Source: an uncultured Prevotella sp. (GTDB lineage Bacteria > Bacteroidota > Bacteroidia > Bacteroidales > Bacteroidaceae). Taken from it: a DNA stretch of 64,000 nucleotides. The notes under the pieces are model-generated. The model saw only the letters and a program-made list of their open reading frames with translations, was not told the DNA's origin and searched no databases. The DNA lies in contig CAMKTS010000006.1 of the NCBI GenBank assembly GCA_946415755.1, positions 47,256 to 111,255 of the forward strand, read 5' to 3'. This document shows, piece by piece, positions 50,117-64,000 of the stretch (the stretch's first letter is position 1; each line of letters begins with the position of its first letter). The translations under genes and the position numbers were made by a program.

Positions 50117-52102
50117 TTACCATCCCTCATTCTGTTTAAACTCCGGATACAGATACACATCGCTTTCGGGCAATGGGAACCAGTAGTGCTTCGGCGAGAA
50201 GGCACGCTTGCGGATGAGCTTCATCGACCAGCCTGTCACCTCGGCATCCTTAGGATCATTCTTGGAGAAATCGTAGTTGGGATCCTTGCGATAGAACTCC
50301 TGTGAATACTTTTCGGTATAGGGAGCCTCGGTCAGCAGCAGCCAGCGCTGAAGGTCGTTGAAGCGGAAGCCCTCAAAGGCCAGCTCACAGGCACGCTCAC
50401 GGCGAACCTCGTCCATGAACTTCTGGGCACTGAGTCCGCTGGTGACATTACCGGCACCAACACGGTCGCGCAGGGTGTTGATGGCACCCTCGGCAGTCTT
50501 GGCAAAAGTAGTAGCCTTGTAGGAGGAACCACCTACGGCAGCACAAGCCTCAGCATACATCAGATAGATGTCGGCCAGACGCATGTAGGGAAGATAAACG
50601 TGGAGGGCAGAACCCCAGTTGTACATACCATCGAACTTGTTGGCCTGATGGGGCACCAGCTTCTGGGTGTAGTAGCCGGTACGGCTGCCACTGGCCTCGT
50701 CGCGGGTCTGACCACCAGTAAACAGTCCGCAGTATTTCTGATTCTTCAGGGGGTCGTCATCCTTGATGGTGGTATTCACATACTGGAAACCGTCGAAGAT
50801 GATGTCGTGATAGAAACGCGGGTCACGGTCCTTGAAAGGATGAGCAGGATCGAAGCTACCACCCTCAGCAGGAGTATTGGGCACCAGTTCACCATTCTTG
50901 ATAATATAGGCAGGTGTACCGTCGGCCATACCGTAAGCATAGTTGACGTAGTTGGCGGTCGGCTGGTGAATCACGTTATCGTGCTCTACAAGTGAGCCAA
51001 TCTTCGTACCCCAGGTCTTGGTGAAGTTCCAGTTCGAGCCGTTATAGTCTGATGACGGACCACGCATGATGGCCTCACAGACACCGGGCTGTCTCCATCC
51101 CCAACCAGTGGTATAGAAAAGGAAGGAGTAGAAACTGTCGTTCTCTACGCTGGCAGCCTTCTCGTGGTCATACACGTTCTTGTAGTCAAACTTAGCCAAC
51201 TGGATCTCGGTCTGGTTGGTTTCCACCAATTCGAGCAATTCACCAAACACCTCAGCAGCCTGACGGGCCAGGTCGGTGTCATAATCGTATGTCTTGCCAT
51301 TCAGCGAGGCACCCGTCTGTGCACCGTTCTTCATCAGAGGAGAAGAGGCCCACAACAGCACTTTTCCCAGATAGCCGAGAGCGGTAATCTTATTGATGCG
51401 CAGGTTGTTCTTGCCAGGTGTCTGCTGGCCAACGCTGGTGTTATCCCAGTTAAGGGGCAGCAAGTCGGCAGCCTTGCGGAAGTCCTCGGCACACTTCAGA
51501 GCACACTCCTTATAAGACATACGGGGTTGTGTAAGGTCACCCTCACCCGTAAGGGGTACTGTCACGTAAGGCAGACCACCGAACCACTGCATCAGCTCCT
51601 CATACCACCAGGCACGGAAGAAATAGAGTTCACCGGCAATGATGTTCTTCTCTTCCTTGGTGGCAGCCTTCATCTTGTCAAGATTGGCAATACCGGTATT
51701 GGCCTTACGGATGCAATACCAAGCATGGGGCCACAGAGAGTGTTTGAACTTATCCGTACTCGTGGGGTCACTGCCAGAACGGTTCAGCCACAGCTGACCG
51801 TTGGTATACCAGTTACGGAAGTTACCCAGGTCGACGTCACGTGTAAAGTGGCTGTCACCGACACCAGAGTTCATAATCTCGTCCTCACCCCAGTTGAAGG
51901 TAACGCACCAATAGCATTTCTCCTTGTCTGGGATACAGTTGTACATTTCCTCCACAAATCCCTCGAAGTTGTGGAAGTTCATAAATGCTGTCTCCGGATT
52001 AACGGCAGAGTCAGGCTCCTGGTCCAGATAGGAGGTACAAGAAGTCATTCCCCCACACAGGGCAGCAGCAAATATACCATATAATAATTGAATCTTTTTC
52101 AT
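50117..52102 (-). CDS. xusB: SusD-like xylo-oligosaccharide-binding lipoprotein
   Basis: 661-residue SusD/RagB family protein with lipobox (GGMTSC) and typical motifs (YLDQEPDSAVNPETAFMNFH, ELYFFRAWWYEELMQWFGGL, RRERACELAFEGFRFNDLQR). It pairs with the SusC-like gene at 52116-55241 (13-base gap). Family knowledge: it captures xylan oligosaccharides at the outer surface. Confidence 0.93.
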   Translation of the reverse strand: MKKIQLLYGIFAAALCGGMTSCTSYLDQEPDSAVNPETAFMNFHNFEGFVEEMYNCIPDKEKCYWCVTFNWGEDEIMNSGVGDSHFTRDVDLGNFRNWYTNGQLWLNRSGSDPTSTDKFKHSLWPHAWYCIRKANTGIANLDKMKAATKEEKNIIAGELYFFRAWWYEELMQWFGGLPYVTVPLTGEGDLTQPRMSYKECALKCAEDFRKAADLLPLNWDNTSVGQQTPGKNNLRINKITALGYLGKVLLWASSPLMKNGAQTGASLNGKTYDYDTDLARQAAEVFGELLELVETNQTEIQLAKFDYKNVYDHEKAASVENDSFYSFLFYTTGWGWRQPGVCEAIMRGPSSDYNGSNWNFTKTWGTKIGSLVEHDNVIHQPTANYVNYAYGMADGTPAYIIKNGELVPNTPAEGGSFDPAHPFKDRDPRFYHDIIFDGFQYVNTTIKDDDPLKNQKYCGLFTGGQTRDEASGSRTGYYTQKLVPHQANKFDGMYNWGSALHVYLPYMRLADIYLMYAEACAAVGGSSYKATTFAKTAEGAINTLRDRVGAGNVTSGLSAQKFMDEVRRERACELAFEGFRFNDLQRWLLLTEAPYTEKYSQEFYRKDPNYDFSKNDPKDAEVTGWSMKLIRKRAFSPKHYWFPLPESDVYLYPEFKQNEGW

Positions 52103-52115
52103 TGCTTGATGTCGT

Positions 52116-55100
52116 TTAGAAACCTAACTTGATACCGAAATTAATACGACGTACAGTAGGATAAGCACCACCGCCACCAGAGTAGCCACCGAGGTTGCTC
52201 TCACGGTCGTCAGGCATGCGTGTCCAGAGCCACAGGTTGTTACCGCTTACATAGAGGCGGATGCTCTCCATACCGAACTTACGAACCCAAGGCTGTGTGA
52301 AGGTGTAAGCCACCTCGGCGTTCTTCAGACGGATAAAGCTGCCGTCATAATAGTAACGGGTACCATTTACATAGGGTGCCTGCGGCAGGTTCCAACGAGA
52401 AGGCGGCATATCGGCATCAGGATTCTCCTTGCTCCACCAAGTACCCTGATCATATACCGTATCAATATTGTTGCCAAAGTTGGTCATGGTAACCTCACGG
52501 GTCACGTTGGTTACACCATAGAACTGAACGAAGCAGCTGAAGCCTTTCCATTCCCATCCGATGGTGGCATTGTAGGTGTTCTGAGGCGTAGAAGAGTAGC
52601 CGTAGGGAGCACTATCGTTAGAGTCTACGACACCGTCGCCGTTGAAGTCGATGATATAGTAGTCGCCAGGCAGACGCTGGTTGTCACTGGCATCGAAACG
52701 GGGAGCACCATAGATATCATCGAAGGTATTCAGATAGCCGGCATCAAGATAAGAACGAACCTGGTTGATGGAGAAGCCTGCCTGCTTGCGGTATGCGGGC
52801 AACAGCGGCTGGTCGTCGCGAACCTCAATCTTGTTGACGGCATGCGTCATGTTCAAGTCAGCCCAGAAGCGCATCTTGTTCTTCAGCACCTTGTTGAAGC
52901 GCAGTGTCAACTCATAACCATGAGTCTTCACAATACCCTTGTTGATGGTGGCGGGGGTAGCACCGAAATAAGCAGGAGTGGCACGGTCGGCACCATTGAT
53001 CAGAATGTCGGTACGCTTGTCGTTGAAGAAGTCAAGACTACCGGTGAACAAACCACCAAGAATACCGAAGTCGACACCGTAGTTCCATTTCTTCACTTTC
53101 TCCCAGTGTACATCGAGATTACCCAGGGTAGCCTCACGGTACCATTCATACGTGCTCTCATAGTTGGGGTCGGTATCCATCTTTGCCTTGCCACCGAATG
53201 CCCACTGAGTGGCATACAGCCAGCGGCCACCAACGTTATCGTCACCAATCTCACCGTATGACACACGGAACTTCAGCATATCCACCCACTTCTTGATGGG
53301 CTGGAAGAACTTCTCCTCGCTGACGAGCCAGCCGATAGCCCCTGAGTTGAAGAATGCGAAGCGGTTGTCCTTAGAGAACTTCTCCGAACCGTTGTAGGCA
53401 CCGTTGTACTCCAGGAAGTAGCGGCCTGCATAGTTATAGGTGGCACGGAAGGCCCAGTCCTCACGATAGTGGGGAATCTCACTACCGTATGCATACTCCT
53501 GACGAGAGAACAGACCCATGGCCGAAACGTCGTGCTGTCCGAACTTGCGCGCCCAGTTGAGCTGCAGCTGATAAGTCAGGTTACGGACGGTCTGCTTGTT
53601 GTCGACAGTACCATTCTGCGTTGTCCACTTAACGGGCTGCTGGAAGTCGAACTGGTTGTTCGTCTCATACGACTGCTTGGTGGTTACCTCACCAGTCAAC
53701 GGGTCAATCCACTTGCGCTGAGCATCGTTGTACAGGTCGTTGACACCACGGCCGGTCTCAACGAAGTTATTATCCCACGAAATCATTCCATGGAAGTTCA
53801 GACCCTTGGTGATAAAGCTCAGATCCTGCTCCAATACGAAGTCGGTATTGATGCGGGTGTGAGTGTCGGTCTGATAACCGGCCAGGGCAATATTCTCAGC
53901 AGAGTTGGAGATGTTAGTACCAGCAGGATAGAAGCCCCAAGAGCCGTCGCTGTACTGAGGCATAAACACGTCAGGAGCAATATTGTAGGCACCAGCCCAA
54001 CGCTGCTGCTCCTGCCATAGATCACCGCTGTTGGCCAACGGGTGCTTGCGCTGTCCGTTAGAACCGGCGAGGTTGACCTTCAAGACAGTAGTCTTGGTAA
54101 TCTGGAAGTCCAAGTTACTACGTACATTAATTCTATTATAGCCGAAACCGCCCTTGTAGCCACGGCCGCTATCCATGATCTTAAAGAGGTCGCCCTCATG
54201 CACGAAGTCGATGCTGGCGAAATACTTCACGAACTTGGTACCACCACTGACGTTGACATTAGCATTGTACGACATACAGTAGTCCTTGAACAGCTCGTCC
54301 TGCCAGTCAATGTTCGGATAACGCTCACGCTGCTCCAGCGTGGTCTGGTTGCGGAAGTTATTGATAAACTCCTGAGAACGGATGTCACTCCAAGAACCGG
54401 GATTCAGCGGCAGCTGATTCTCGATAGCCTTGTTGCGATACATCAAGGCATCGTAAGAGTCGTACTTGCCGGGAAGCTTGGAAGGAATCTTCATGATGAC
54501 ATTGGCAGAGGCGGAAATCTTGGCACGGCCTTCCTGACCACGCTTGGTGGTAATCAGGATCACACCGTTAGCACCCTTCACACCATACACAGCCGTTGCC
54601 GAGGCATCCTTCAGTACGGAGATGCTCTGCACAGAGGCAATGTCTACAGAACTCATGGGACGCTCGATACCATCCACGAGGATGAGCGGTGAGCTGTTGT
54701 TCCATGAGGAAGCACTACGGATGACGATGTCCGGCTCTTCCTCACCAGGCTGACCGTTACCCTGAGTGGTAACGACACCGGGCAGGTTACCCGTCAGGGC
54801 TGCACCGACATCAGAAATACCGGCTGCACGCTCCAGCACTGCTCCCGTGGTCTGGGTGATAGCACCCACCACTGAGGCTTTCTTCTGCTGGCCGTAGCCT
54901 ACTACTACGACTTCCTCCAACTGGGTGTCGTCAGACAGCGTCACCTTGAAAGAACGCTGCTTGCCAACCTTCATTTCCTTGGTGGTCATACCCACATAGG
55001 AAATCACTAACACGCTCTGCTCCGATGGAACCTTCAGTGTGAAGTTTCCGTCGAAGTCAGTCACTGTACCCTGGGAAGTCTTTCCCTTCACAACTACCGA

Positions 55101-55241
55101 AGCACCAATCAGCGGCTCTTCAGTAGCGTCCGTGACCGTACCCTTGACCGTAATGTCTTGGGCATGCAGCGTGGTGCTGTATGCCATCAACATTAACATC
55201 ATGGGAATGGTCTGTCTGAACAGTTGTTTTAGATTCTTCAT
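52116..55241 (-). CDS. xusA: SusC-like TonB-dependent transporter
   Basis: 1041 residues: signal peptide, carboxypeptidase-D-regulatory-like domain (about 29-110; KGTVTDATEEPLIGASVVVK), plug domain (LEEVVVVGYGQQKKASVVGA, NGVILITTKRG) and barrel ending in Phe (RRINFGIKLGF). It is the first gene of the xusABCDE-xyn10C operon, with a -7 box at 55322-55329. No regulator gene lies next to it. Confidence 0.93.
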   Translation of the reverse strand: MKNLKQLFRQTIPMMLMLMAYSTTLHAQDITVKGTVTDATEEPLIGASVVVKGKTSQGTVTDFDGNFTLKVPSEQSVLVISYVGMTTKEMKVGKQRSFKVTLSDDTQLEEVVVVGYGQQKKASVVGAITQTTGAVLERAAGISDVGAALTGNLPGVVTTQGNGQPGEEEPDIVIRSASSWNNSSPLILVDGIERPMSSVDIASVQSISVLKDASATAVYGVKGANGVILITTKRGQEGRAKISASANVIMKIPSKLPGKYDSYDALMYRNKAIENQLPLNPGSWSDIRSQEFINNFRNQTTLEQRERYPNIDWQDELFKDYCMSYNANVNVSGGTKFVKYFASIDFVHEGDLFKIMDSGRGYKGGFGYNRINVRSNLDFQITKTTVLKVNLAGSNGQRKHPLANSGDLWQEQQRWAGAYNIAPDVFMPQYSDGSWGFYPAGTNISNSAENIALAGYQTDTHTRINTDFVLEQDLSFITKGLNFHGMISWDNNFVETGRGVNDLYNDAQRKWIDPLTGEVTTKQSYETNNQFDFQQPVKWTTQNGTVDNKQTVRNLTYQLQLNWARKFGQHDVSAMGLFSRQEYAYGSEIPHYREDWAFRATYNYAGRYFLEYNGAYNGSEKFSKDNRFAFFNSGAIGWLVSEEKFFQPIKKWVDMLKFRVSYGEIGDDNVGGRWLYATQWAFGGKAKMDTDPNYESTYEWYREATLGNLDVHWEKVKKWNYGVDFGILGGLFTGSLDFFNDKRTDILINGADRATPAYFGATPATINKGIVKTHGYELTLRFNKVLKNKMRFWADLNMTHAVNKIEVRDDQPLLPAYRKQAGFSINQVRSYLDAGYLNTFDDIYGAPRFDASDNQRLPGDYYIIDFNGDGVVDSNDSAPYGYSSTPQNTYNATIGWEWKGFSCFVQFYGVTNVTREVTMTNFGNNIDTVYDQGTWWSKENPDADMPPSRWNLPQAPYVNGTRYYYDGSFIRLKNAEVAYTFTQPWVRKFGMESIRLYVSGNNLWLWTRMPDDRESNLGGYSGGGGAYPTVRRINFGIKLGF

Positions 55242-55321
55242 TTTGACAGATTTTGTTTCACCTTTTGTTAGTTATTTATGATTTTTTACGTTAATAATTG
55301 CTGTTTTTACGGTTCCGACTG

Positions 55322-55329
55322 CAAAGGTA
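55322..55329 (-). promoter_or_regulatory. -7 element for the xus operon
   Basis: TACCTTTG on the minus strand, leaving a ~75-base AU-rich leader before xusA. No strong -33 TTTG found. Confidence 0.6.
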
Positions 55330-55375
55330 GTCTTAAAATACATGAGTGACTTTACAGCGTGTAACACGAATTTTT

Positions 55376-57241
55376 TCATTTGTAACAAGCCTTGAATATC
55401 CGTACTTTACCACTACTTTCTGTTTCTTTTACAAGGTTGATTCCACGCTGCGGAGTAGTAATACGGCGACCGTCGATCGTAAAGTATTCACGACGGGCAA
55501 CACCCTCGCCATCCATCAGCAGCTCACCGATTCCGGAAGGATGCTCACCATCGTCGCTGACAAATACACTCTTGATATAGATCGGCCCGCCACCAGTCGT
55601 CCAGAAGCCTGCATAGTAGATATGCGAGGGATCCACATTATGATCGAAGCCACCCTCGTCATTATATGCCTTCATCTGGTGCAGGTCGATGACCACACGG
55701 GTCGTATTGCCGGTGAAGTCGGCCTTATAGGGTTTGCTCCAATAGTTGTTAATGTCGAAGAGACGGAACGAGGCACCCACGTTCTGAGCATATTTCAGCT
55801 CTACCACCAGATAGTTGTAGCCAGAAAGGTCGAGACCTTCAGGATACCTCCAGCCGCCGAATCCCCACTGGCCGGTCTTCAGCATCCCGGTCTCCTCATT
55901 GAAGGTACCGGATGCATAGATATTGGGGTTGAAGCCCTCAATGGTCAGCGGGAAGAGGTCGGTAGACTCCGGTTTCTTCTTGCCATAGTCCTCACCGTTG
56001 ATCAGGTCGGTATACTCTTGGGAAGCATAATACTGGAACCAGCGGAAACAGGGGCGTGGACAAGCCTCTGGGTCGGTAAGGAAGGTCTCGCCATCGGGAA
56101 GTGCGTCGTTGTAGTTAGCCAACCGGTGCATATCGGTGAACAGCACCCAGCTGACGTTCTCCGTGTCATCACACAATTTGTGGAAGTTGGCTCCAAAGCC
56201 CCAGCCTCCAGCCTCTCCCGTGGTGGAGAAACCGAAGGAACAACGCTCGGTAAAAATGGTCTGACCGTTCTGCTGGTAGTTCGGACTATACTTGATAGGT
56301 CCCCAGTCCATCTCTGTCACCACCACAGGAGCAAAGTCGGCCACCGGACAGATTTCAGACTCCCAGCCTGCCTTGAAGTTATGGTATTCCACCTGCACAT
56401 TCTGACCATCGGAAGTACCACCATTGTACCAGCCGGGATAGCAGTGTACGGCATAGCCGATATTCTCACCCTGGATGGGATACTCGGCAAAGCCCGAATA
56501 ACGCGACTGCCAGCCGAGTCCAGGAACAAGCAGCACATTATTGCAATATTTACGCATCACGTCGACAATAGCCTGGAAATACTCGGTCATCTCCTTGTCT
56601 CCCGCGCGCGTACCATTATTATTTATAATATTGATCGGTTCGTTTGCCAGTTCAAACATCACACAGCCGTTGTTACACAACTTCGGATGCTGTGCCACGT
56701 ACTCCCACACCTTCAACAGGTACTGATGGTAGGCATCACCGATACAGATGTTGTCAGGGCACACACCGGGCGGACGCATCACCACATACAGTCCTTTGGA
56801 GATGGCATATTCTGCCATCGGCACATACACCTCGTCCAAATACTTCTTGAAACGGTCGAAATTGAAGTACCTGATGTCGTTCTCGCTGACATAGTAGACA
56901 CCGTCGGGAAGGACATTCGTCCAGTGGGGATCCATGTGCTGTCGTACAAAAGTCATCTTCCAGCCAGCATACTGGATGCGGTTAATGAGATTCTTGTGGT
57001 ACGACAGGCAACCGTTGACATCCAGCCCGGTCCATTTGGTGTTCTGCTCGTTGAACCAAGGGCTATAGGTTTCACAAAAGCCATGCAGGTTGTGACGCAC
57101 TCCCTCGGCATCCACCAGGAAGCGCCCTTCCACATGAAGAGGCGACAGGGTTGACTGTGCCATTGTCTGCATACCACCGACAACGGTCAAGGCCAGGGCC
57201 AAAACCGAAATGCGAAAAGTCTTTTTCAAATTGTCATTCAT
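55376..57241 (-). CDS. Secreted GH5 glycoside hydrolase with C-terminal CBM-like and sorting domains
   Basis: 621 residues. The signal peptide covers about 1-28. A GH5 catalytic barrel spans about 32-400: R100 in FVRQHMDPH, acid/base E201 in FELANEPI and nucleophile E310 in VVVTEMDWG, with HCYPGW near 266. A beta-sandwich of CBM type follows (about 440-560, FGGWRYPEGLDLSGYNYLVV), then a short sorting-like tail (REYFTIDGRRITTPQRGINL). GH5 includes endoglucanase, mannanase and xylan-active members; substrate cannot be read directly. Its position beside xus and the esterase favours a hemicellulose role. It is transcribed in the xus direction from a separate promoter. Confidence 0.85.
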   Translation of the reverse strand: MNDNLKKTFRISVLALALTVVGGMQTMAQSTLSPLHVEGRFLVDAEGVRHNLHGFCETYSPWFNEQNTKWTGLDVNGCLSYHKNLINRIQYAGWKMTFVRQHMDPHWTNVLPDGVYYVSENDIRYFNFDRFKKYLDEVYVPMAEYAISKGLYVVMRPPGVCPDNICIGDAYHQYLLKVWEYVAQHPKLCNNGCVMFELANEPINIINNNGTRAGDKEMTEYFQAIVDVMRKYCNNVLLVPGLGWQSRYSGFAEYPIQGENIGYAVHCYPGWYNGGTSDGQNVQVEYHNFKAGWESEICPVADFAPVVVTEMDWGPIKYSPNYQQNGQTIFTERCSFGFSTTGEAGGWGFGANFHKLCDDTENVSWVLFTDMHRLANYNDALPDGETFLTDPEACPRPCFRWFQYYASQEYTDLINGEDYGKKKPESTDLFPLTIEGFNPNIYASGTFNEETGMLKTGQWGFGGWRYPEGLDLSGYNYLVVELKYAQNVGASFRLFDINNYWSKPYKADFTGNTTRVVIDLHQMKAYNDEGGFDHNVDPSHIYYAGFWTTGGGPIYIKSVFVSDDGEHPSGIGELLMDGEGVARREYFTIDGRRITTPQRGINLVKETESSGKVRIFKACYK

Positions 57242-57273
57242 GAGATTATTTTATTTTTAGTCTTTACACGATG

Positions 57274-57281
57274 CAAAGATA
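57274..57281 (-). promoter_or_regulatory. -7 element for the GH5 gene
   Basis: TATCTTTG on the minus strand, 33 bases before the ATG. Confidence 0.62.
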
Positions 57282-57409
57282 GGTATATAAAGTGGCAACG
57301 ACGTGTTGTAATGTAACATGGACTTTTTCACACGTAACACACAACGGGCCGCTTTACCATAAATCAACCCTGTGTTACATCGAAAAAGGTCATTTCAGCC
57401 GATTCTCCG

Positions 57410-57417
57410 TACCTTTG
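57410..57417 (+). promoter_or_regulatory. -7 element for the CE6-CE1 esterase gene
   Basis: TACCTTTG, 48 bases before the ATG and divergent from the GH5 promoter. The 130-base space between the two promoters would be the site for a shared regulator. Confidence 0.65.
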
Positions 57418-57449
57418 AAGAAAATATTAGAAAAAAACATAACTCATAA

Positions 57450-59399
<1,950 letters not shown>

Positions 59400-59415
59400 C
59401 GCCAAGAATACTAAT

Positions 59416-59453
59416 AAAAGGAGTTCAGGAAGCATCCCCCTGAACTCCTTTTC
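59416..59453. terminator. Bidirectional terminator between the esterase gene and clpB
   Basis: AAAAGGAGTTCAGG / CCTGAACTCCTTTT stem with a 9-base loop; A and T runs on both sides serve both convergent genes. Confidence 0.93.
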
Positions 59454-59455
59454 TG

Positions 59456-62017
<2,562 letters not shown>

Positions 62018-62162
62018 TGTTTTGTCCTCCTATAATTATTATTGTTTCTGCCTAACGAGGCTCAAACTCTGTGCCGAAGGAGCACAGAACGACAAAATGA
62101 CAGCCGTAGCTGCCATTCTGTCGCCAGCCATTGTCTTTGATGATAACTGATATTAACTTTTT

Positions 62163-62205
62163 AAAAACCACAGGGCAGACCAAAACAGTCTGCTCTGTGG
62201 TTTTT
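62163..62205 (-). terminator. Terminator of the exuT/kduI operon
   Basis: AACCACAG(G)GCAGAC / GTCTGC(T)CTGTGGTT stem with a 7-base loop, with T runs on both strands. Confidence 0.88.
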
Positions 62206-62241
62206 ACTGGCGGGATGGTCACCCGAACCGCTGGAAAACGA

Positions 62242-63699
62242 TTAGTCCTCCAGAACGATGGGCTTGTACTTAGGAACGAGGGTCTTCATGATGCACCAGC
62301 CGATGAGGTAAGCCACGGCGCAAATACAGAACACCACCATGTAGGCGGCGGGTTTGCCGTCGAAGCCGAAGAACTGGAAGGAAGCACCCTGCCAGGCAGC
62401 CCAGTCGAAGAAAGCACCAGACCCCTTGTTGATAGCCATAGAACCGAGACCTCCGGCCATCGTACCCAAACCGACGATGGTACCGATGGTGCTCTTGGGG
62501 AACATGTCGCCCACAGTAGAGAAGATATTGGCACTCCAAGCCTGATGGCCGGCACCTAAGAGACCGATAAGGATGGCGGGCCACCAGGGGCTATAGGTAC
62601 CCAGAGGCTGTGCAAAGAGGCCTAACAGGGGGAAGCAGGCAAAGATGAACATGGCACGCATACGACCTGCATAGGGATTCATACCCTTGTTCTCAACAAA
62701 GTATTTAGGCAGATAGCCACCACCGATACTGAGCACCGTCACAATAAGATAAAGCGTGAAGATGAGCATGATTCCCATAGCGGAGTCGGAGGTGTAGCCA
62801 TACTGGTCGGAGAAGTAGGCAGGAGCCCAGAAGAGGAAGAACCACCACACGCCATCGGTCATGAACTTACCCACGAGGAACGACCAGGTCTGCTTGTAGG
62901 TGAAGCACTTGAAGAAAGGAATAGCCTTCTCTTCCTTCATGTTGTCGCGGTCCTGAGCCTCGGCAATGTCGTTGTCCTGCTCAATATAGTTAAGCTCTGC
63001 CTGGTTGACACGCTTGTTCTTGGCAGGCTTCTCATAGAGCCACATCCACAGACCCATCCACACAAAGCCAAGGGCACCGATGATGATGAAGGCCATCTCC
63101 CAGCCCCAAGCACGGGCCAGCAGGGGAATGGTGGCAGGAGCTGCCAGCGCACCCACAGAGGCACCGCTGTTAAAGATAGAGGTAGAGAAAGCACGGTCTT
63201 TCTTGGGGAAATACTCAGCCGTGGCCTTGATGGCAGCGGGGAAGTTACCAGCCTCACCGACAGCAAGAATCAGACGGCAAGAGAGGAAGAGCCATACAGA
63301 GATAGTGGCAATGGCCAGAGCAGCATCAGTTCCTGCCTGCACCATGCGCAGTGCCTCAATGGAGTCGTAGCCCTCGTAGGTCATAGCCACCCAGCCGCAA
63401 CCAGCGTGCAACACAGCACCCAGCGACCATACGAAGATGGCGATGAGATAACCCTTCTTGGTACCCATCCAGTCGATGAACTTACCGGCAAAGAGGTTGG
63501 CGATGGCATAGAACAGCGAGAACATACCGGTAATCGTACCATAGTCGCCATCCGTCCAGTGGAACTCAGGAGCAATAAAGTCCTTCCAAGTTAATGACAA
63601 GACCTGACGGTCCATGTAGTTGATTGTGGTTGCCAAAAACAGCAGCGCACAGATGACCCAACGGAAGTTGGACATTTTAGTGGTTTGAATTGGAGCCAT
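62242..63699 (-). CDS. exuT: ACS-family MFS transporter, hexuronate type
   Basis: 485 residues, 12 helices. The first helices show the ACS-family pattern (NFRWVICALLFLATTINYMD, RQVLSLTWKDF), DRxGRR-like FIDWMGTKKGYLIAIFVW and the RLILAVGEAGNFPAAIKATA signature. ExuT homologues import galacturonate and glucuronate. Directly downstream of kduI (31-base gap), it suits uptake of pectin-derived acids. The start could be eight residues later, at MSNFRWV. The substrate is inferred from family and neighbour. Confidence 0.86.
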   Translation of the reverse strand: MAPIQTTKMSNFRWVICALLFLATTINYMDRQVLSLTWKDFIAPEFHWTDGDYGTITGMFSLFYAIANLFAGKFIDWMGTKKGYLIAIFVWSLGAVLHAGCGWVAMTYEGYDSIEALRMVQAGTDAALAIATISVWLFLSCRLILAVGEAGNFPAAIKATAEYFPKKDRAFSTSIFNSGASVGALAAPATIPLLARAWGWEMAFIIIGALGFVWMGLWMWLYEKPAKNKRVNQAELNYIEQDNDIAEAQDRDNMKEEKAIPFFKCFTYKQTWSFLVGKFMTDGVWWFFLFWAPAYFSDQYGYTSDSAMGIMLIFTLYLIVTVLSIGGGYLPKYFVENKGMNPYAGRMRAMFIFACFPLLGLFAQPLGTYSPWWPAILIGLLGAGHQAWSANIFSTVGDMFPKSTIGTIVGLGTMAGGLGSMAINKGSGAFFDWAAWQGASFQFFGFDGKPAAYMVVFCICAVAYLIGWCIMKTLVPKYKPIVLED

Positions 63700-63730
63700 T
63701 ACTATTTACTATTTTACTGTTTACAATTTA

Positions 63731-64000
63731 CTATTTAATGTCAATAACGGGAATATTGTCCTTATCGTTGTAGTAGAGGTTCTCACCGGCCATACCCCAG
63801 ATGAAGGTATAGTAGTAAGTGCCGGCAGCAGCGTGCATGCTCCACTCAGGCGACATGATGGCCTGCTCGTTATGCAGCCAAACCACGCGGCTCTCCTTCG
63901 GCTCACCCATGATATGGGCAATGGTCTGACCCTCAGGCAGGTTGAAGTAGTAGTAGGCCTCAATGCGGCGACCGTGGGTGTGAGGCGGCATCGTGTTCCA
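63731..64000 (-). CDS. kduI: 5-keto-4-deoxyuronate isomerase (5' end beyond window)
   Basis: The 3' 89 codons of a Kdu[21 protein letters not shown] (metal-binding His pair), [20 protein letters not shown], and [20 protein letters not shown] with FIWGMAGEN. KduI interconverts 5-keto-4-deoxyuronate and 3-deoxy-D-glycero-2,5-hexodiulosonate in pectin breakdown. The frame is open to the edge, so the N-terminus is missing here. First visible gene of the operon with the exuT-like transporter. Confidence 0.93.
   Translation of the reverse strand, partial: WNTMPPHTHGRRIEAYYYFNLPEGQTIAHIMGEPKESRVVWLHNEQAIMSPEWSMHAAAGTYYYTFIWGMAGENLYYNDKDNIPVIDIK

Overview
The window looks like a chromosomal segment of a Prevotella-type Bacteroidales (Prevotella, Segatella or Xylanibacter lineage, probably rumen or gut). 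The evidence is SusC/SusD pairs, a xylan utilisation cluster in the xusABCDE-xyn10C order known from Prevotella, BspA-like and GLUG surface proteins with type-IX-secretion-like C-termini, a cydAB operon with its small DUF4492 partner, and promoters of the Bacteroidetes form (TTTG at -33, about 20 bases, TAnnTTTG at -7). I saw no rRNA, tRNA or CRISPR array. The species is an inference.

Layout. 1-770: 5' part of a secreted C10 (streptopain-like) protease, missed by ORF calling because it runs off the window. 780-1430: an inverted-repeat element with palindromes on a 22-base period. 1429-3105: a dockerin remnant, an MntA/HepT toxin-antitoxin pair and a broken acetyltransferase. 3140-9808: two secreted proteins that each carry cohesin-like and dockerin modules, preceded by an AT-rich gene of unknown function. 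10365-11095: a second nucleotidyltransferase/HEPN pair whose promoter closely resembles that of the first. 11100-13776: hairpins and 74-base tandem repeats that run into the 3' end of typA, then rpsO. 13840-18071: a three-gene envelope operon (two LPP20-like proteins and a transglutaminase-like protein). 18173-26244: a five-gene operon of surface proteins (PEGA/beta-barrel, BACON lipoprotein, two proteins sharing a new C-terminal module, beta-helix protein), with a clear promoter and terminator.

26250-27190 is a 0.95-kb non-coding stretch packed with four kinds of palindromic or tandem repeats. After it, 27193-31254 is a lower-GC accessory cassette: a WYL-domain regulator, a glycine-rich membrane-hairpin protein, two small proteins and a 385-residue protein of unknown family. 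This is the best candidate here for an undescribed, possibly defensive, system. 31336-34565 is the cytochrome bd oxidase operon and 34706-40470 a coiled-coil protein plus a TolC/HlyD/ABC-2 permease exporter. 40513-41823 is a histidine phosphatase.

41930-59399 is a xylan-degradation region: xusA-xusB-xusC-xusD-xusE-xyn10C in one operon, a GH5 glycanase upstream in the same direction, and a divergent CE6-CE1 double esterase. Together these would deacetylate and de-feruloylate xylan, cut the backbone at the surface and import the oligosaccharides. 59456-62017 is clpB with small inserted SGx repeats. 62242-64000 is the start of a hexuronate/pectin operon (kduI, exuT-like).
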